From assembly GCF_004801295.1 (NCBI RefSeq), contig NZ_SSOC01000002.1:372001-436000 (forward strand): DNA of 64,000 bases, given 5' to 3'. Source of the stretch: Pseudothauera nasutitermitis (GTDB lineage Bacteria > Pseudomonadota > Gammaproteobacteria > Burkholderiales > Rhodocyclaceae). The notes below the pieces were generated by a model that saw only the letters and a list, made by a program, of their open reading frames with translations, was not told where the DNA came from and searched no databases. The position numbers and the translations under genes are program-made. Below are positions 53,980 to 64,000 of the stretch, in pieces (position 1 is the stretch's first letter; each line of letters begins with the position of its first letter).

Positions 53980-54944
53980 TGAACAGGCTGACGCTCGAAC
54001 GCCGACAGGTCTGGATCTATCTCGCCGCCATCGCCACCGGACTCGCGCTGGGCAACGCCGCACCCGGACTGCGCGGCACGCTGGAAGCGGCGCTATGGCC
54101 CGTGCTGGCCCTGCTGCTCTACGCCACCTTCGTGCAGATTCCCCTGCTGCACGTGCGCAGGGCCTTGCGCGACCGGCGCTTCATCCTCGCCATCGTGCTC
54201 GGCAACTTCGTCGCCATTCCGCTGCTGGTATGGGCCTTGTTGCAGGCCCTGCCGGACGAGCCGGCCCTGCGCCTGGGCGTCGCCCTGGTTCTGCTGACCC
54301 CCTGCACCGACTGGTTCATCACCTTCACCCAGCTGGGGCGCGGCGACACCGCGCGGGCCATCGCGGTCACCCCGCTCAATCTGCTGGCGCAGGTACTGTT
54401 GCTGCCGGTCTATCTGTGGTGGTTGATGCCCGCCGGCAGCGTGCAGGCCGCCTTCGATCCGCGCGAACTGCTGCCGGTGGTCGCCGCGCTGATCGGCCTG
54501 CCGCTGGCCGCCGCCGCGCTCAGCGAACGCTGGATCGAGGCACGCCCGCAGCGCGCCGTGTGGCGCGCGCGCCTGGGCTGGTGGTCGGTGCCGCTGCTGG
54601 CGCTGACCTTGCTGCTGATCGCCGCCGCCCAGGTGGACGCAATGCGCAGCGCGGCACCGTGGATTGCCGCGACCCTGCCGGTGTTCGTCGTGTTCCTCGC
54701 CGCGGTGCTGTGGATTGCCCTGGGGCTGGCCAGGCTGCTGGAACTGCCCGCGACCAGCGGGCGCACGCTGGCCTTCAGCCTGGGCACGCGCAACTCCTTC
54801 GTCGTGCTGCCCATCGCCCTGGCCCTGCCGCCCGGCTGGGAGGCCGCCATCGTGGTGATCGTGCTGCAATCGCTGGTCGAGCTGTTCGGCATGGTCGCCT
54901 GCCTGTGGTTGGTACCCGGACGCCTGTTCCCCGCGCCGCGCTGA
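53979..54944 (+). CDS. ACR3/bile-acid:Na+ symporter-type permease
   Basis: A 321-residue membrane protein with about ten helices. The blocks LLTPCTDWFITFTQLGRGDTARAIAV and LAFSLGTRNSFVVLPIALALP resemble the arsenite permease/bile-acid symporter superfamily, with a cysteine in the position of the ACR3 cysteine. It is a distant relative of the true ACR3 at 22140. It lies outside any ars operon and shares a TGATG junction with the transglutaminase gene, so another substrate is quite possible. Confidence 0.82.
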   Translation: MNRLTLERRQVWIYLAAIATGLALGNAAPGLRGTLEAALWPVLALLLYATFVQIPLLHVRRALRDRRFILAIVLGNFVAIPLLVWALLQALPDEPALRLGVALVLLTPCTDWFITFTQLGRGDTARAIAVTPLNLLAQVLLLPVYLWWLMPAGSVQAAFDPRELLPVVAALIGLPLAAAALSERWIEARPQRAVWRARLGWWSVPLLALTLLLIAAAQVDAMRSAAPWIAATLPVFVVFLAAVLWIALGLARLLELPATSGRTLAFSLGTRNSFVVLPIALALPPGWEAAIVVIVLQSLVELFGMVACLWLVPGRLFPAPR

Positions 54945-54960
54945 GCGGCCCCCGCTCCCC

Positions 54961-55884
54961 ATGAAGCTGTTCTACGCCGACCACTTCGTCCTGCCGCTGC
55001 CGGCCGGCCACCGCTTCCCGATGGAAAAGTACGCCGGCCTGCGCGCCCGCCTGCAAGCCGGCGGACGATTCGCCGCCGCAGATTTCCACGTCCCCGAGGC
55101 CGCCGGCGACGTCGCCCTGCTGCGCGCCCACGACGCGGCCTACCTGCGCCGCGTGGCGGATGGCACGCTGGACGCCGCCGAAATCCGCCGCATCGGCTTT
55201 CCCTGGTCGGCCGCCATGGTGGAACGCTCGCGGCGTTCGGCCGGCGCCACGCTGGCCGCCTGCCGCGCCGCGCTGGAGGACGGCTGCGCGGCCAATCTGG
55301 CAGGCGGCACGCATCACGCCCACCGCGATTTCGGCTCGGGCTTCTGCGTGTTCAACGACGCGGCGGTGGCCGCGCTGGCGATGCTGGCCGAAGGACGCGC
55401 CACGCGCGTGGCGGTGATCGACTGCGACGTGCATCAGGGCGACGGCACGGCGGCCATCCTGGCCGGCAACCCGGCCGCCTTCACGCTGAGCCTGCACGGC
55501 GAAAAGAACTTCCCCTTCCGCAAGGCGGTCAGCGATCTGGACATCGAACTGCCGGACGGCACACGCGACACGGAGTACCTCGCCGCGCTGGCACGCGGGC
55601 TGGACGCGGTGTTCGGCGGCTTCCGCCCCGACCTGGCGATCTACCTGGCCGGCGCCGACCCCTACGAGGACGACCGCCTCGGCCGCCTGGCGCTGAGCCG
55701 CGCCGGGCTGCTCGAACGCGACCGCCGGGTGTTCGCCGCCTGCCGTGCGGCCAGCGTGCCGGTAGCCATCGCCATGGCTGGCGGTTATGCTCGGCACATC
55801 GACGACACGGTGGCCATCCATGCCGCCACCGTGGAATGCGCCGCGAGCCTGTGGCGCGACGACCCCGAGGAGGCCCCCGCATGA
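54961..55884 (+). CDS. Histone-deacetylase-family hydrolase
   Basis: A 307-residue zinc hydrolase of the HDAC/acetoin-utilisation/acetylpolyamine amidohydrolase fold. The catalytic features are visible: THHAHRDFGSGFCVFND (His pair), DCDVHQGDGTA (zinc Asp and His), GADPYEDDRLG (zinc Asp) and MAGGYARHID (Tyr). Bacterial members deacetylate small molecules or proteins. It follows the permease by 16 bases and overlaps the NYN gene. Confidence 0.92.
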   Translation: MKLFYADHFVLPLPAGHRFPMEKYAGLRARLQAGGRFAAADFHVPEAAGDVALLRAHDAAYLRRVADGTLDAAEIRRIGFPWSAAMVERSRRSAGATLAACRAALEDGCAANLAGGTHHAHRDFGSGFCVFNDAAVAALAMLAEGRATRVAVIDCDVHQGDGTAAILAGNPAAFTLSLHGEKNFPFRKAVSDLDIELPDGTRDTEYLAALARGLDAVFGGFRPDLAIYLAGADPYEDDRLGRLALSRAGLLERDRRVFAACRAASVPVAIAMAGGYARHIDDTVAIHAATVECAASLWRDDPEEAPA

Positions 55885-56621
55885 CCGAAGAATCCCGCAT
55901 CGCCCTGCTGATCGACGCCGACAACTGCCCGGCGGCGAAGATCGAGGTGATCCTCGACGAACTGGCCAAGTACGGCGTCACCAACGTGCGCCGCGCCTAC
56001 GGCAACTGGAAGAGCAGCGGACTGAAGGGCTGGGAGGAAGTGCTGCACGAATACGCCATCCAGCCCATCCAGCAGTTCGCCTACACCAAGGGCAAGAACG
56101 CCACCGACAGCGCGATGATCATCGACGCCATGGACCTGCTGTACACCCAGAAGCTCGACGCCTTCTGCATCGCCTCCTCGGATTCCGACTTCACCCCGCT
56201 GGTCATGCGCATCCGCGCCAACGGCCTGAAGGTGTACGGCTTCGGCGAGAAGAAGACGCCGATGCCCTTCGTCAACGCCTGCTCGCGCTTCCTCTACCTG
56301 GAGACCCTGGGCGTGGCGGCCCCCGCCGAGGAAGACCCGGCCGCCGCCGTGCAGAAGAAGAGCGCCAAGGAACTCAAGGGCGACGCCCGCCTGGTGACGC
56401 TGCTGCGCAACGCCGTGGACGCCTGCCTGGACGAGGACGGCTGGGCCGCGCTGTCGGCGGTGGGTTCGCACATCTCCAATCAGACCTCGTTCGACCAGCG
56501 CAACTACGGCTACAAGAAGCTCAGCGACCTGATCGAGGCCACCGGCCTGTTCGAAGCCCAGCGGCGCAATACCCACCTCTACCTGCGCGACAAGCGCACG
56601 GTGAAAAAAGCCCCGGCCTGA
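55881..56621 (+). CDS. NYN-domain (PIN-like) protein with OST-HTH/LOTUS domain
   Basis: A 246-residue protein. Residues 1-150 form a NYN domain, a PIN-like ribonuclease fold, with acidic motifs ALLIDADNCPA, DSAMIIDAMDLLY and ASSDSDFTPLV. The C-terminal part (GWAALSAVGSHISNQTS, YKKLSDLIEATGLFE) is an OST-HTH/LOTUS RNA-binding type domain. It is expected to act on RNA. The ATGA overlap with the hydrolase gene puts it in the same transcript. Confidence 0.92.
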   Translation: MTEESRIALLIDADNCPAAKIEVILDELAKYGVTNVRRAYGNWKSSGLKGWEEVLHEYAIQPIQQFAYTKGKNATDSAMIIDAMDLLYTQKLDAFCIASSDSDFTPLVMRIRANGLKVYGFGEKKTPMPFVNACSRFLYLETLGVAAPAEEDPAAAVQKKSAKELKGDARLVTLLRNAVDACLDEDGWAALSAVGSHISNQTSFDQRNYGYKKLSDLIEATGLFEAQRRNTHLYLRDKRTVKKAPA

Positions 56622-56994
56622 AGGCCCCGCGCGCGGCGTCTGGCAACCCATTATGGGTGGCCCTTGATTCGCCCGGAACGCCCACGGGCTAAGACTTTGG
56701 TACAGGTCGAGAACAAAAATCCACACATTTTGCACGGTTATTATCAAGACTGCCCGGCCGGCTGTTGGCGACGGCGCACGACTTCCGTAATATCGGGCTC
56801 TGCCCGTTTTCCCGGGTGTGTCCGGGTGTGCCCGCACACACCGTTTTCAACCGCGTTTCCATCCACCGAGCCACCGTGTTCCGTTTTTCCGCCCATCGCC
56901 GTGGCTCCCCGATCCATCGAGGCCCACGCGGCCTCCCCCCGCGCGCCGGCGGACATTCCCGCCATACAGGCAGCACACAGGAGCCCGGCCACCC
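56622..56994. other. Intergenic region, 373 bases
   Basis: This spacer precedes the first GGDEF-EAL gene. It includes a locally AT-richer part (about 56695-56750) where a promoter may lie. No gene or strong hairpin was recognised. Confidence 0.4.
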
Positions 56995-59403
56995 ATGAGC
57001 GGGCGCCGGCTTTCGCTGCGCGTGGCCCTGCCGCTGCTCCTGGGCGCGGCACTGGTCATCCTGCTGGGCAGTTCATTCGCCGGTTCGCTGTGGCAGGCCG
57101 GCGACCCGCAGCAGGCCGGCGCCGCTGCCGGAAACACGGCGCTGACCGCCCATATCCCGGGACTGCTCGCCGGCACGCTGCTGATCCTGCTGCTCGGGCT
57201 GTGGCTGTTCCGCTATCTGGTACGCCCGCTGGTCCGCCTGGAGGAAGCCGCCCGCCGGCTCGCCGTGGGCGTGGACGGTCCGCCGCTGCCGGAATCCGGG
57301 CCGCGCGAGGTCGCCCGCCTGGCGCATACCCTGAACACCCTGGAAGCGTGCATCGACACCAGCCTCGCCGCGCTGCGCGAAAGCGAGGCGCGCTACCGCC
57401 AGCTGTTCGACGCCCACCCGCTGCCGCAGTGGATCCAGGACCCGCGAACCCAGCGCATCCTGGCCGTCAATGACGCCGCCGTGGCGCAGTACGGCTACAG
57501 CCGCGAGCGCTTCCTCGCCCTGTCTCCGCAATCCCTGCTGGCCACCGCCGACCGGGCGGGCGCACTGGCCGGCGGTGGCGAGGCATGGCTGCACCGCCGC
57601 GCGGACGGCAGCCTGATCGCAGTGGAACTGAGCACGCATCCGGTGGACTGGCTGGGCACCCGGGCCGAACTGGTGAGCGCGCACGACGTCACCGCGCGGC
57701 GGGTCGCCGAGGACACCCTGCGCCTGGCCGAGGCCGCCTTCGAGACCTCCGAGGCCATCGTCATCACCGACCCGGAAGGCGTGATCCTGCGCGTCAACCA
57801 GGCCTTCACCCGCATCACCGGCTACCCGCCGGAGGAAGTCGCCGGGCAGACCCCACGCGTGCTCAAGTCCGGCTACCAGGACGCCGCGTTCTACGAGCAC
57901 TTCTGGCAGCAGATCAAGGGCGTCGGGCACTGGGAGGGCGAAATCTGGAACCGCCACCGCGACGGCCACATCTACCCCGAATGGCTGCGTGTGCGTGCGG
58001 TGCGCGACGAGCGCGGCGGCATCACCCACTTCATCTCCAACTTCTTCGACCTGTCCGAGCGCAAGGCCGCCGAAGAAGCCATCCTGCGCCTGACCCGCCA
58101 CGACCCGCTCACCGATCTGCCCAACCGCGCGCTGTTCCACGACCGGGTGGCGCGCGCGCTGGCCGCCGCGCGGCGTGGCGGCTCGTGCGGCGCGGTGCTG
58201 CAGCTGAATCTGGATCGCTTCAAGGCGATCAACGACGCGCGCGGCCACGCGCTGGGCGACGAACTGCTGCGCCTGGTCGGCGGCCGGCTGGCCGAGGCGC
58301 TGCACGCCGAGGACACTCTGGCCCGCCTGGGTGCGGACGAATTCGCCGTGCTGCTCAACGACCTGCATCCGCCCGCCGAGGCGGCCGCGAGCCAGGCCCA
58401 CCACGTGGCGGAAAAACTGCGCACCACGCTGGAAGAGCCCTTCGAGATCCACGGCACGCGCTATCACCTGGCCGCCAGCGTCGGCGTCGCCGTATTCCCG
58501 CAGGGCCAGAACGATGCCGACGACCTGCTGCGCGAGGCCGATACCGCGCTCAACCAGGCCAAGGCCGCCGGCCGCGACGCGGTGTGCTTCTTCAAATCCG
58601 CCATGGGTGCCCAGGCCCGCGCGCGCTTCACGCTGGAATCCGAACTGCGCCATGCCATCGACGCGGGCGAACTGGCGCTGTTCCTGCAGCCCCAGGTCGA
58701 TGGCGAACGCCGTCTGGTGGCCGCCGAGGCGCTGGTGCGCTGGCACCACCCGCGGCGCGGCACCATGCCGCCCGGCGTGTTCATTCCGCTGGCCGAGGAA
58801 AGCGGGCTGATCGTCGCGCTGGGCGACTGGGTGCTGCGCCGCGCCTGTGGCCTGCTGGCGCGCGAGGACGTCGCCCGCGCCGGGCTGCGCATCGCGGTGA
58901 ACATGAGCCCGCGACAGTTCGCCCAGGAGGATTTCGTCGCCCGCGTGCGCCGCATCCTCGCCGACACCGGCGCGGACCCCACCCGGCTGCTCATGGAAGT
59001 CACCGAGGGCGTGATGCTCGACCGCCTGGCCGACACCATCGCCAAGATGAGCGAACTGGCCGCGCTGGGCATCCACTTCTCCATCGACGACTTCGGCACC
59101 GGCTACTCGTCGCTGGCCTATCTGAAGCGCCTGCCGATCCATGAACTGAAGATCGACAAGGCCTTCATCCAGGATGCGCCCGGCGACCCCAACGACGCCG
59201 CGCTGGTCGATGCCATCCTTGCCGTGGCCCGCCACCTCAACCTGCGCGTGGTCGCTGAAGGCGTGGAAACCGAGGAGCAGGCCGCTTTCCTGCGCGCACG
59301 CGGCCACCTGCTCTACCAGGGCTATCTGTTCGGCAGCCCGCTCGAAGCCGAGGGGCAGATCGAACGCTGGCTGGCCGAGGGCGCGCTGCGCCCGGCCGGT
59401 TGA
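56995..59403 (+). CDS. Membrane PAS-GGDEF-EAL protein with GADEF variant
   Basis: An 802-residue c-di-GMP signalling protein. Two membrane segments (about 9-31 and 54-75) lead into a HAMP-like linker, two PAS domains (about 128-235 and 245-360), a GGDEF domain (about 365-530) and an EAL domain (540-800). The GGDEF signature reads GADEF and the inhibitory RxxD site is HAED. The EAL signature is intact (EALVRW, DDFGTGYSSLAYL). It probably acts mainly as a phosphodiesterase. The start is set by GGAG 13 bases upstream. Confidence 0.92.
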   Translation: MSGRRLSLRVALPLLLGAALVILLGSSFAGSLWQAGDPQQAGAAAGNTALTAHIPGLLAGTLLILLLGLWLFRYLVRPLVRLEEAARRLAVGVDGPPLPESGPREVARLAHTLNTLEACIDTSLAALRESEARYRQLFDAHPLPQWIQDPRTQRILAVNDAAVAQYGYSRERFLALSPQSLLATADRAGALAGGGEAWLHRRADGSLIAVELSTHPVDWLGTRAELVSAHDVTARRVAEDTLRLAEAAFETSEAIVITDPEGVILRVNQAFTRITGYPPEEVAGQTPRVLKSGYQDAAFYEHFWQQIKGVGHWEGEIWNRHRDGHIYPEWLRVRAVRDERGGITHFISNFFDLSERKAAEEAILRLTRHDPLTDLPNRALFHDRVARALAAARRGGSCGAVLQLNLDRFKAINDARGHALGDELLRLVGGRLAEALHAEDTLARLGADEFAVLLNDLHPPAEAAASQAHHVAEKLRTTLEEPFEIHGTRYHLAASVGVAVFPQGQNDADDLLREADTALNQAKAAGRDAVCFFKSAMGAQARARFTLESELRHAIDAGELALFLQPQVDGERRLVAAEALVRWHHPRRGTMPPGVFIPLAEESGLIVALGDWVLRRACGLLAREDVARAGLRIAVNMSPRQFAQEDFVARVRRILADTGADPTRLLMEVTEGVMLDRLADTIAKMSELAALGIHFSIDDFGTGYSSLAYLKRLPIHELKIDKAFIQDAPGDPNDAALVDAILAVARHLNLRVVAEGVETEEQAAFLRARGHLLYQGYLFGSPLEAEGQIERWLAEGALRPAG

Positions 59404-59414
59404 GAAACGCGGCG

Positions 59415-61784
59415 ATGAATGCCCTGCACGCCCTCCGCCCGATCCGCTCCCATGCCGGGACGTGGCTGCGCGCGCGCTGCGCACGGCTGCTCGCCGCCGT
59501 GCTGCTCGGGCCGGGCGCCCTCGCCGGGGCGCAGGCCTCCGCGCCGCCCAACCTGCTGTCCACGGTGCTCAGGCAGCATACCGCGGTGATGCTGTTCGTC
59601 GAACCGGACAGCGGCCGCATCGTCGACGCCAACGCCGCCGCCGAGCGCTTCTACGGCTTCGGCCCGCGCGGGCTGATCGGCCGCGGCATCGACGAGATCA
59701 ACACCCTGGGCGCCGACGAAGTGGCCGCCGAGCGCAGCCGCGCGCAGGCCGAACAGCGCAACTATTTCGTCTTTCCGCACCGCCTGGCGAGCGGCGAAAT
59801 CCGCACGGTGGAAGTGCATTCCTCGCCGATCCGCCTGTACGACGGCAAGAACGTGCTGTTTTCCATCGTCCACGACATCACCGGCAAGGAAGTCGCCGCC
59901 GACGAGTTGCTGGCCTACAAGAGCCGCCTGGAAGAACTGGTCACCCAGCGCACGCGCGAGGCGGTGGACGCACAGCAGCGCACCGGATACATCCTCGCCG
60001 GCGCCCTGCTCGCCCAGCTCGCGGTGATCATCGCGCTGGCCGCCAGCGCCATCCGCCACCGGCGCACCGCGCGCGAGCTGAAGCGCCGCGAGCAGCAACT
60101 CAGCACGCTGATCGACAACCTGCCCGACGTCGTGCAGTTGAAGGACGACAAGGGTCGCTGGCAGCGCGCCAACCGCTACGCGCTGGAACTGTTCGGCCTC
60201 GAGAACGTGGATTACCACGGCCTCACCGACACCGAGCTGTGCGCCCGCCAGGACGGCAGCCGGCGTGCCCTGCTCGGCCACGGGCGTTCCGACGAGGCGG
60301 CCTGGGCCGCCGGCGGCGCGCAGCGCAGCGAGGAAAGCGTGCCCACGCCGGACGGCCAGACGCTGCTGTTCGACGTCATCAAGGTACCGCTGTTCCACGC
60401 CGACGGCCGGCGCAACGGCCTGCTCAGCATCGGCCGCGACATCACCGAGCGGCGCCGCGCGGAATCCGAGGTCGCACGCCTGGCCTACTACGACCCGCTC
60501 ACCAACCTGCCCAACCGCCGCCTGGTACTCGACCGCCTGGGCCACGCCCTGGCGGTGGCGCGGCGCTCCGGCCACTACGGCGCGCTGCTGCTGATCGACC
60601 TCGACTACTTCAAGACGCTCAACGACGCGCGCGGCCACGAAATGGGCGACCGCCTGCTCAAGGCCGCCGGCGAGCGCCTGGCCGAGGGCTTGCGCGAAAG
60701 CGACACGCTGGCGCGCTTCGGCGGCGACGAATTCGTCCTGCTGCTGCCGGAAATCTCCCCGCACCAGCAACTGGCCGCCGACATGGCACGCGGCGCGGCG
60801 GAGAAGACGCGCAACCTGCTCGGCAAGCCCTTCGATCTGGGCGGCGAACAGATCACCATCGGCGCCAGCATCGGCGTGAGCATCTTCCCCGCCACGCAGA
60901 GCGGAGACGTCTCCGAACTGGTCAAGCAGGCCGACACCGCGCTCTACCAGGCCAAGGCCGCCGGGCGCAACGCGGTGCGCTTCTTCGAACCGGAGATGCA
61001 GGCGCGCGCCGAGATGCGCTTCACGCTGGAGGCCGAACTGCGCCAGGCCATCGACAACAACGAACTGCGCCTGTACGTGCAGCCCCAGTTCGACGGCCAG
61101 CAGCGCATGCGCGGCGCCGAGGTGTTGCTGCGCTGGCACCACCCGCGCCGCGGGCTGATCTGGCCAGGCAGCTTCGTGCCCATCGCCGAGGAAACCGGGC
61201 TGATCGTCGAGCTGGGCGACTGGGTGCTGCGCCGTGCCTGCGGCATGCTGACCCGCCCGGAACTGGCCGAGGGCACGCTGCGCATCTCGGTGAACGTGAG
61301 CCCGCGCCAGTTCCACCACGCCGGCTTCGTCGCGCGCGTGCGCGACATCCTCGCGGAAACCGGCGCCGATCCGGCCCGCCTGACCTTCGAAGTCACCGAG
61401 GGGCTGGTCATCGACAAGGTGCACCAGACCGTCGCCACCATGTCGGAACTCAACGCGCTGGGCATCCACTTCTCGGTGGACGACTTCGGCACCGGCTACT
61501 CCTCACTGGCCTACCTGAAGCGCCTGCCGATCCAGGAATTGAAGATCGACCGCAGCTTCATCCAGGACGCGCCCAGCGATCCCAACGACGCTGCGCTGGT
61601 CGACACCATCCTGTCCATCGCCGCCCACCTGCACCTCGACGTGGTCGCCGAAGGCGTGGAAACCGAGGCCCAGGCCGCCTTCCTGGCCACCCGCGCGCCC
61701 ATGCTCTACCAGGGCTATCTGTACGCCCGGCCGGAGCCGGAAGAAAGCTTCCTGGCCCGCCTGCGCGACGCCTCCCGGCGTTGA
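59415..61784 (+). CDS. PAS-GGDEF-EAL protein with EVL variant
   Basis: A 789-residue protein close in sequence to its upstream neighbour. A signal-like hydrophobic segment (about 22-40), a PAS domain (50-160), a transmembrane helix (about 193-215), a second PAS (225-350), GGDEF and EAL follow in order. Here the cyclase signature is intact (FGGDEF, with RESD matching the RxxD site), while the EAL signature reads EVL, although DDFGTG is kept. It is probably mainly a diguanylate cyclase. It begins 11 bases after the previous stop. Confidence 0.92.
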   Translation: MNALHALRPIRSHAGTWLRARCARLLAAVLLGPGALAGAQASAPPNLLSTVLRQHTAVMLFVEPDSGRIVDANAAAERFYGFGPRGLIGRGIDEINTLGADEVAAERSRAQAEQRNYFVFPHRLASGEIRTVEVHSSPIRLYDGKNVLFSIVHDITGKEVAADELLAYKSRLEELVTQRTREAVDAQQRTGYILAGALLAQLAVIIALAASAIRHRRTARELKRREQQLSTLIDNLPDVVQLKDDKGRWQRANRYALELFGLENVDYHGLTDTELCARQDGSRRALLGHGRSDEAAWAAGGAQRSEESVPTPDGQTLLFDVIKVPLFHADGRRNGLLSIGRDITERRRAESEVARLAYYDPLTNLPNRRLVLDRLGHALAVARRSGHYGALLLIDLDYFKTLNDARGHEMGDRLLKAAGERLAEGLRESDTLARFGGDEFVLLLPEISPHQQLAADMARGAAEKTRNLLGKPFDLGGEQITIGASIGVSIFPATQSGDVSELVKQADTALYQAKAAGRNAVRFFEPEMQARAEMRFTLEAELRQAIDNNELRLYVQPQFDGQQRMRGAEVLLRWHHPRRGLIWPGSFVPIAEETGLIVELGDWVLRRACGMLTRPELAEGTLRISVNVSPRQFHHAGFVARVRDILAETGADPARLTFEVTEGLVIDKVHQTVATMSELNALGIHFSVDDFGTGYSSLAYLKRLPIQELKIDRSFIQDAPSDPNDAALVDTILSIAAHLHLDVVAEGVETEAQAAFLATRAPMLYQGYLYARPEPEESFLARLRDASRR

Positions 61785-61791
61785 AAGGCAT

Positions 61792-61825
61792 AAAAAAGCC
61801 GCCGGACATGCCGGCGGCCTTTCCA
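61792..61825. terminator. Bidirectional intrinsic terminator
   Basis: gccgccgg (61799-61806) pairs with ccggcggc (61812-61819). Six A residues on the left give a T-run for the minus strand (gdhA) and cttt follows on the right for the GGDEF-EAL transcript. It lies between the two convergent stops. Confidence 0.85.
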
Positions 61826-61846
61826 TCCGCGCCGCAGCGCGACCGC

Positions 61847-63190
<1,344 letters not shown>

Positions 63191-63282
63191 CGTTTCGCTT
63201 CCTTCCCTGCCCGTTCGGACTCTCTGCACCAAAAGCATGCATTTTGGCGGAAACGACACCGCAGCGCACCAATTTTGCGCAA

Positions 63283-63321
63283 GAAAACGCCCTGTCTCGG
63301 TGCAAAAACCCGGACAGGGCG
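63283..63321 (-). terminator. Intrinsic terminator of the ankyrin gene
   Basis: cgccctgtc (63288-63296) pairs with gacagggcg (63313-63321). On the minus strand it is followed by ttttctt, 38 bases past the ankyrin gene stop. Confidence 0.65.
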
Positions 63322-63358
63322 CGATTCGGCGCCGATGCGCCAGCGGTGGGCGGGGCAG

Positions 63359-64000
63359 TCAGCGCGTAGCGTGCTGGCGGGCGATCAGATCGGCAATGTC
63401 GGTATTGCCGTTGGACAGCGCCCATTCCGCCGCCGTCAGCCCCCGGTCGTTGCGCAGCGTGCTGTCGGCGCCCTGTTCGAGCAGGCGGCGCACCACGGCG
63501 ATATGGCCGTTGCGCGCGGCGAGCATCAGCGCGGTGGCCTGCGCCGGGTTGCGCGCATCCACCCTGGCGCCGCGCGCGAGCAGCTTGTCGACCAGCGCCG
63601 TGTGCCCCTCGAAGGCGGCGTAGTGCAGCGGTGTCCAGCCGTCGTGGTCCACCGCCGCGCCGGCCTTGAGCAGTTGGTCGACCACGCGTCCGTGGTCGCG
63701 CAGCACGGCCAGCATCAGCGCGGATTCGCCGTTCAGGTTACGCGCATCCACCCCCGCACGATGGCTCAGCAGGGTTTCCACGGTCTGCGCGTGGCCGTCG
63801 CGCGCAGCGAGGATCAGCAGCGTGTTGCCCTGCGCATCCACGGTGTTCGGATCGATGCCACGCTGCAGCAGCGTGGCCAGTGCGCGCGTGTCGCCCAGGC
63901 GCGCCGCGCTCAGCGAGGCTTCGTAGCTGCCGCCCTGCGCGGCTGCGGCGGAAGTGATCAGCAGCGCGCCGGTGGCGGCCAGGACCTTACGCAGGATCGG
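63359..64000 (-). CDS. Secreted ankyrin-repeat protein, 5' end outside window
   Basis: The frame is open from 64000 to the stop at 63359 (213 codons). The first visible residues (ILRKVLAATGALLITSAAAAQGG) are a signal peptide with an AxA cleavage site, so the product is exported and only a few residues are missing. At least five ankyrin repeats follow (GNTLLILAARDGHAQTVETLL, GESALMLAVLRDHGRVVDQLL, GWTPLHYAAFEGHTALVDKLL and so on). Ankyrin repeats bind proteins; the partner is unknown. Confidence 0.88.
   Translation of the reverse strand, partial: PILRKVLAATGALLITSAAAAQGGSYEASLSAARLGDTRALATLLQRGIDPNTVDAQGNTLLILAARDGHAQTVETLLSHRAGVDARNLNGESALMLAVLRDHGRVVDQLLKAGAAVDHDGWTPLHYAAFEGHTALVDKLLARGARVDARNPAQATALMLAARNGHIAVVRRLLEQGADSTLRNDRGLTAAEWALSNGNTDIADLIARQHATR

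Overview
This 64 kb window comes from a GC-rich proteobacterium. Gene content (short-Q-loop cytochrome bd oxidase, transglutaminase/ATP-grasp cluster, GGDEF-EAL proteins, NADP-type glutamate dehydrogenase, a Tn4371-type mobile element) fits a beta- or gammaproteobacterium. No rRNA or tRNA gene was seen, so the species cannot be fixed.

Region 1 (1 to about 26,876) is most of one integrative and conjugative element of the Tn4371 type, read mainly on the minus strand. From the integrase inward the backbone is: tyrosine integrase, a DUF1016 nuclease, radC, a small zinc-finger-like protein, DUF932, a large ParB, DUF736, DUF2958, DUF2285, an AlpA-type regulator, RepA, iteron-like repeats, ParA, an RHH protein, DUF2840, TraF peptidase and a VirD2/TraI-like relaxase. 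Three cargo blocks sit in it. Two are separate arsenic operons: arsR-arsO with padR-arsD-arsA at the left, cut by the window edge, and arsR-arsC-arsD-arsA-acr3-arsC-arsH at 19.1-24.4 kb. The third, at 10.6-12.4 kb, is a lower-GC block encoding an XRE regulator, a TIR-domain protein and a two-TM plus macro-like protein. I read it as a type II Thoeris anti-phage system.

Region 2 (about 26.9-33.9 kb) is a second accessory zone beyond the element's edge. It holds a gene remnant, a patatin-like phospholipase with four predicted membrane helices, a three-gene module (HigB-like toxin, HigA-ImmA fusion, phage T4 beta-family protein), a decayed vapBC pair and an intact ParDE-type pair.

Region 3 (34-64 kb) looks chromosomal. 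It has a DMT exporter, an MbfA/VIT-type iron exporter, an orphan pair related to extracellular contractile injection systems (sheath plus the C-terminal part of a tape-measure protein), glycerol dehydrogenase, an Ala-rich coiled-coil protein, cydAB, an FtsX-type permease and an M20 amidohydrolase. A tightly packed plus-strand run follows: transglutaminase-DUF2126, ATP-grasp/alpha-E fusion, transglutaminase, ACR3/bile-acid-type permease, histone-deacetylase-like hydrolase and NYN-domain protein. Two adjacent GGDEF-EAL proteins, gdhA and a partial ankyrin-repeat protein close the window.

Functional calls rest on motifs read by eye. No database search was run.
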